Source: Rhodothermaceae bacterium (GTDB taxonomy: Bacteria > Bacteroidota > Rhodothermia > Rhodothermales > Rubricoccaceae). Taken from it: a stretch of 9,061 bases of DNA. How positions within the stretch are numbered: position 1 is the stretch's first letter; every line of letters begins with the position of its first letter. Position numbers and translations under genes: made by a program. The stretch spans positions 1 through 9,061 of the forward strand of contig JABDIZ010000376.1 in NCBI GenBank assembly GCA_013003465.1. The letters are read 5' to 3'. The notes beneath the pieces were generated by a model. The model worked only from the letters and a program-made list of their open reading frames with translations, was not told where the DNA came from and ran no database searches. Below, piece after piece: positions 5,878-9,061 of the stretch.

Positions 5878-8556
5878 TTACGCCTCCGCCGCAGGCGCCG
5901 TCACATGGCCGTTCATCGACGCGGCTTCCTCCTCCGAGGCCTCCGTCGTCAGCGTCACACCGCCACCTTCGGCCGCGTCGATTACGACGGTGTCGCCCTC
6001 GCGGACGAACCCGGCCAGGATCTGCTCGGCCAGCCGGTTCGCCACCTGTCGCTGGAGCACGCGTTTGAGCGGCCGTGCCCCGAAGACAGGATCGAAGCCT
6101 TCGCGGGCCAACTCATCCTTGGCGGTGTCCGTCAGGACGAGGTTGAGGCCGTGGTTCTTCTCGGCCATTCGCCGCGTCCGCTCGAACTGGATCTCCACGA
6201 TGTGGCGGATCTGCTCGCGCCCCAGCGGACGGAACACCACGATCTCGTCCACGCGGTTGAGGAACTCCGGTCGGAGCTGCTCCTTGAGCCGGTTGAAGAG
6301 GTCCGCTTTGAGCCCCTCCATCTCGGCGTCGGAAAGCTGCCCCTCACCTCCCTTCGCTGCCGTCTCCATGCGGCGCTTGATGAGGTCGGCCCCGAGATTG
6401 CTCGTCATGATGATGAGCGTATTCGTGAAGTCCACCGTGCGGCCCTTCGAGTCTGTCAGGCGCCCGTCGTCGAGGACCTGCAACAGCACATTGAACACCT
6501 CCGGGTGCGCCTTCTCGAACTCGTCCAGCAGGACCACCGAGTACGGCTTGCGGCGGACGGCCTCCGTCAGTTGCCCGCCCTCGTCGTAGCCGACGTACCC
6601 CGGAGGCGCGCCGATCAGCCGCGACACGGTGTGGCGCTCCTGGTACTCACTCATGTCGATCCGCACAATCGCGCCCTCGTCGTCGAAGAGTTGCTCGGCG
6701 AGCGCCTTCGCCAACTCCGTCTTGCCAACACCCGTGGTGCCGAGGAAGATGAACGAGCCGAGCGGACGGCTCGCCTCCTGCAAGCCCGCGCGCCCCCGGC
6801 GGACGGCGTTCGACACCGCCTCCACGGCCTCGCGCTGCCCGACGACGCGCTGTTCGAGCACGTCCTCCATGCCGAGCAGCTTCTCCTTTTCCGTCTCCAG
6901 CATCTTCGTCACCGGCACACCCGTGGCCCGCGAGATCACCCCCGCGATGTCCTCGGCGTCCACCTCCTCCTTGAGCATGGCGCCGCCCTTCTGCACCTCG
7001 ACCAGCTTGTCGGTGGCCTCGGTGATCTCCTCCTCGAGTTTCGGAATCTGGCCGTAGCGGATCTCCGCCACCTTGCCGAAGTCGCCCTGCCGCTCCAGGT
7101 CGGCCGCCTTCGTCTTGAACGCGTCGATAGCGGCTTTGCGCTCCTTGATCGTCTGCACGAGGTCGCGCTCCTGCTCCCACCGCGCGCGGAGGCGGTCGCG
7201 CTCCTCTTCGAGGTTAGCGAGGCGCTCCGTGATTTCCTCCTCCTGCTTCGTATCCCCTTCGCGCTTGACCGCTTCACGGGCGATCTCCTGCTGCCGGATC
7301 TCGCGCTCCACCGCGTCCAATTCCTCTGGCATCGAGTCGATCTCGATGCGCAGGCGGCTCGCGGCCTCGTCGATCAGGTCGATGGCCTTGTCCGGGAGGA
7401 AGCGGTTCGTCACGTAGCGGTCTGACAGTTCGGCGGCGGCCACGATGGCGCCGTCGGTGATGCGGACGCCGTGGTGCACCTCGTAGCGGTCCTTGATGCC
7501 GCGCAGGATGGCGACCGTGTCCTCGACGGTGGGCTCGTCCACGAACACCTGCTGGAAGCGTCGCTCCAGGGCCTTGTCCTTTTCGAAGTACTTCTGGAAC
7601 TCGTCCAGCGTCGTCGCGCCGATGGCGCGGAGCTCGCCGCGCGCGAGGGCCGGCTTCAGGATGTTGGCCGCGTCCATGGCGCCCTCGCCGCCGCCGGCGC
7701 CCACGAGCGTGTGGATCTCGTCGATGAAGAGGATCACCTCGCCGTCCGAGTCGGCCACGTCCTTGACGACGGCCTTGAGGCGGTCCTCGAACTCGCCGCG
7801 GTACTTGGCGCCCGCGATCAGCGCGCCCATGTCGAGCGCCATGATCCGCCTGCTCTTGAGCCCTTCGGGGACGTCGCCCTCGACGATTCGGATGGCCAGC
7901 CCCTCGGCGATCGCCGTTTTGCCGACGCCCGGCTCGCCGACGAGCACGGGGTTGTTCTTCGTCCGCCGCGACAAGATCTGGAGGACGCGCCGGATCTCGT
8001 CGTCGCGTCCGATGACGGGGTCGATCTGGCCCTTGCGGGCGGCCTCGTTGAGATCGCGGGCGTAGCGGTTGAGCGCGTCGTACTTGGACTCGGCGTAGGG
8101 GTCCTGCACGCGCTGTCCGCCGCGGACCTGCTGGAGCACGCCCAGGAGCGCGTCCTTCGTGACGCCCTGGCTCTGGAGGGCATTCGCGACCGGCCCGTCG
8201 CCCTCGGCCATCGCCATCAGGAGGTGCTCGCTCGCGACGTACTCGTCGCCGAGCGTCTCGGCCTCGGCGAGGGCGCGGTCGAAGACCTTGTTGAGCGTCT
8301 GCCCGACGTACTGGCCGGAGACGCTCGCGCCGGTCACGACGGGCAGCTTCTCGATGGCGCGCTCGGCGAGCGCGGCGAGGGTCTCGGCGTTCGCGCCGAG
8401 GCGGGCGAGCAGCGTCGGGATCAGGCCGCCCTCGTCCTGCAGGAACGCCTGCAGCAGGTGCGGCGGCTCGACGCCCTGGTGGTTGTTCGACTGCGCGATC
8501 TCGAGCGCGCGCTGGACGGCCTCCTGGGCCTTGACGGTAAACTTCTGAAGGTTCAT
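5878..8556 (-). CDS. clpB: ATP-dependent protein disaggregase ClpB (Hsp100)
   Basis: An 892-residue protein, close to the usual ~860. ClpB forms a cytoplasmic hexamer that, with DnaK, pulls polypeptides out of aggregates through its central pore using ATP. The N-domain (1-~145) opens MNLQKFTVKAQEAVQRALE. AAA+ domain 1 has Walker A GEPGVGKT (207-214), pore loop KYRG (251-254), Walker B VILFIDE (274-280) and the arginine pair R332-R333. The coiled-coil middle domain (~400-530), rich in E, K and R, identifies ClpB rather than ClpA or ClpC. AAA+ domain 2 has Walker A GTTGVGKT (606-613), pore loop GYVGYDEGG (653-661), Walker B VVLLDE (674-679), sensor 1 N720 and sensor 2 GARPLKR (826-832). An Ala/Glu-rich tail (~862-892) extends the C terminus. 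The frame opens 8 codons earlier (8580), but 8556 gives the family's standard MNL start. No CIRCE-like element was found upstream. Confidence 0.97.
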   Translation of the reverse strand: MNLQKFTVKAQEAVQRALEIAQSNNHQGVEPPHLLQAFLQDEGGLIPTLLARLGANAETLAALAERAIEKLPVVTGASVSGQYVGQTLNKVFDRALAEAETLGDEYVASEHLLMAMAEGDGPVANALQSQGVTKDALLGVLQQVRGGQRVQDPYAESKYDALNRYARDLNEAARKGQIDPVIGRDDEIRRVLQILSRRTKNNPVLVGEPGVGKTAIAEGLAIRIVEGDVPEGLKSRRIMALDMGALIAGAKYRGEFEDRLKAVVKDVADSDGEVILFIDEIHTLVGAGGGEGAMDAANILKPALARGELRAIGATTLDEFQKYFEKDKALERRFQQVFVDEPTVEDTVAILRGIKDRYEVHHGVRITDGAIVAAAELSDRYVTNRFLPDKAIDLIDEAASRLRIEIDSMPEELDAVEREIRQQEIAREAVKREGDTKQEEEITERLANLEEERDRLRARWEQERDLVQTIKERKAAIDAFKTKAADLERQGDFGKVAEIRYGQIPKLEEEITEATDKLVEVQKGGAMLKEEVDAEDIAGVISRATGVPVTKMLETEKEKLLGMEDVLEQRVVGQREAVEAVSNAVRRGRAGLQEASRPLGSFIFLGTTGVGKTELAKALAEQLFDDEGAIVRIDMSEYQERHTVSRLIGAPPGYVGYDEGGQLTEAVRRKPYSVVLLDEFEKAHPEVFNVLLQVLDDGRLTDSKGRTVDFTNTLIIMTSNLGADLIKRRMETAAKGGEGQLSDAEMEGLKADLFNRLKEQLRPEFLNRVDEIVVFRPLGREQIRHIVEIQFERTRRMAEKNHGLNLVLTDTAKDELAREGFDPVFGARPLKRVLQRQVANRLAEQILAGFVREGDTVVIDAAEGGGVTLTTEASEEEAASMNGHVTAPAAEA

Positions 8557-8755
8557 GACGGGAGTCTGGAGCGGCAGCACCCTGAGAACGGGCGGCCGCG
8601 GGATCTGGATTCGGTTCCCCGGGGACTCGCAGAGGGCGTGCCAGCGGGCGGCGGCCTGCCACGATGTCAGCCGTTATTGGTTCTGGATTCTTCGTCCCTC
8701 GGTTCAGGCGTTCCGGCCCCCTTCGATACGGGGGGTAACTCCACCCCAGCCTTCC
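8557..8755. promoter_or_regulatory. Divergent promoter region between clpB and a membrane protein gene
   Basis: About 200 bases separate two outward-facing genes and must hold at least the clpB promoter. I could not identify a convincing -35/-10, Bacteroidota -33/-7, sigma-32-like or CIRCE element. A short hairpin (GGGGT 8732-8736 with ACCCC 8743-8747, 6-base loop) lies just before the plus-strand gene. GGTTC occurs three times (8613, 8679, 8701). The minus-strand frame 7274-8662 crossing this region is a shadow of clpB. Confidence 0.4.
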
Positions 8756-9061
8756 GTGTTGACGCTGTTCTCGGACCCGAGCCCCCGCACCGACATCCGG
8801 GCCTACCGGCTCATGATCGGGCTCGGCGCCGTCGCCATCCCCGGTTTCTGGGTGCTGGACCGGGTGGAAGGGTGGGTCTACGACGACCCGTTCGGGTACC
8901 GGATCGCGATCTGCGGGCTGTGCCTGATCTTGCTCGCGCTGACCTACCTCGACGACCGCGTCCGCGACAACGTGCGCGTCGTCGGCGTGAGCCTGATCTT
9001 CGTGATCGCGGCGTTTTTCTCGAGGACGGCGGCCAAAAACGGGCTCGACGCGGCGTGGGTG
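8756..9061 (+). CDS. N-terminal part of a multi-pass membrane protein (3' truncated by window)
   Basis: The 102 codons present read (V/M)LTLFSDPSPRTDIRAYRLMIGL... and contain three probable membrane helices: ~20-35 (LMIGLGAVAIPGFWVL), ~52-66 (RIAICGLCLILLALTYL) and ~77-90 (VVGVSLIFVIAAFF). Short charged loops separate them (DRVEGWVYDDPFG, DDRVRDNVR). The frame stays open to the window edge. In related bacteria this pattern often begins membrane sensor proteins (PAS or histidine kinases with an N-terminal multi-helix domain), but no signalling domain is visible here, so that is a guess. The start is unclear: GTG 8756 and TTG 8759 keep the charged leader before helix 1, whereas ATG 8813 would begin at helix 1. 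No Shine-Dalgarno supports any of them. The gene is divergent from clpB. Confidence 0.6.
   Translation, partial: MLTLFSDPSPRTDIRAYRLMIGLGAVAIPGFWVLDRVEGWVYDDPFGYRIAICGLCLILLALTYLDDRVRDNVRVVGVSLIFVIAAFFSRTAAKNGLDAAWV

Noticed and set aside
5845..7425. Long 526-codon plus-strand open frame opposite clpB
   Set aside because: It is the antisense shadow of the highly conserved clpB in GC-rich DNA. Its translation is biased to R, L, H and D with no recognisable domain, and it overlaps the terminator hairpin at 5830-5860.
7274..8662. 462-codon minus-strand frame overlapping the 5' half of clpB
   Set aside because: It is a +1/-1 shadow of clpB dominated by R, A, P and G, as expected from codon bias; the clpB frame carries all the conserved motifs.

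Overview
The window is GC-rich bacterial DNA that looks like the Rhodothermia/Bacteroidota lineage (an inference). The first gene ends in a type IX secretion (Por) sorting domain, which is restricted to that superphylum. ClpB carries GTTGVGKT as its second Walker A, as I recall for Bacteroidota ClpB. None of the six visible start codons has a convincing Shine-Dalgarno sequence, also typical of that group. Assignment below class level is not possible from this stretch.

Layout, left to right. At 2-412 (+) is the 3' end of a secreted NHL-repeat protein with a C-terminal T9SS domain. An untranslated stretch (413-699) follows, holding a long inverted repeat, one copy of a dispersed 'GTCATCCTGAG...' intergenic repeat, and a rho-independent terminator that reads on the minus strand. 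Two minus-strand genes come next: a membrane-anchored winged-helix regulator with a TolB/PD40 propeller domain (1695-3863), and downstream of it a small lipoprotein with two GTW motifs (700-1602). A 186-bp divergent promoter region (3864-4049) contains four symmetrically placed GAACC/GGTTC motifs. Beyond it on the plus strand are a secreted TPR-like protein (4050-4724) and a secreted six-repeat PD40 propeller protein (4916-5821), each followed by a hairpin terminator. These two hairpins share the same 9-bp arm. The disaggregase gene clpB (5878-8556, minus) is convergent with the propeller gene. Divergent from clpB, the start of a multi-pass membrane protein (from about 8756, plus) runs off the window.

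How the parts may work together: the regulator resembles ToxR/CadC in topology, with a cytoplasmic OmpR-type DNA-binding domain, one membrane helix and a large extracytoplasmic sensor. It sits next to the lipoprotein and opposite two exported proteins, so a small envelope-sensing regulon is plausible. That is inferred from gene order and motif symmetry only. clpB is a core chaperone gene and is probably unrelated. No RNA genes, CRISPR arrays, insertion sequences or phage genes were recognised.
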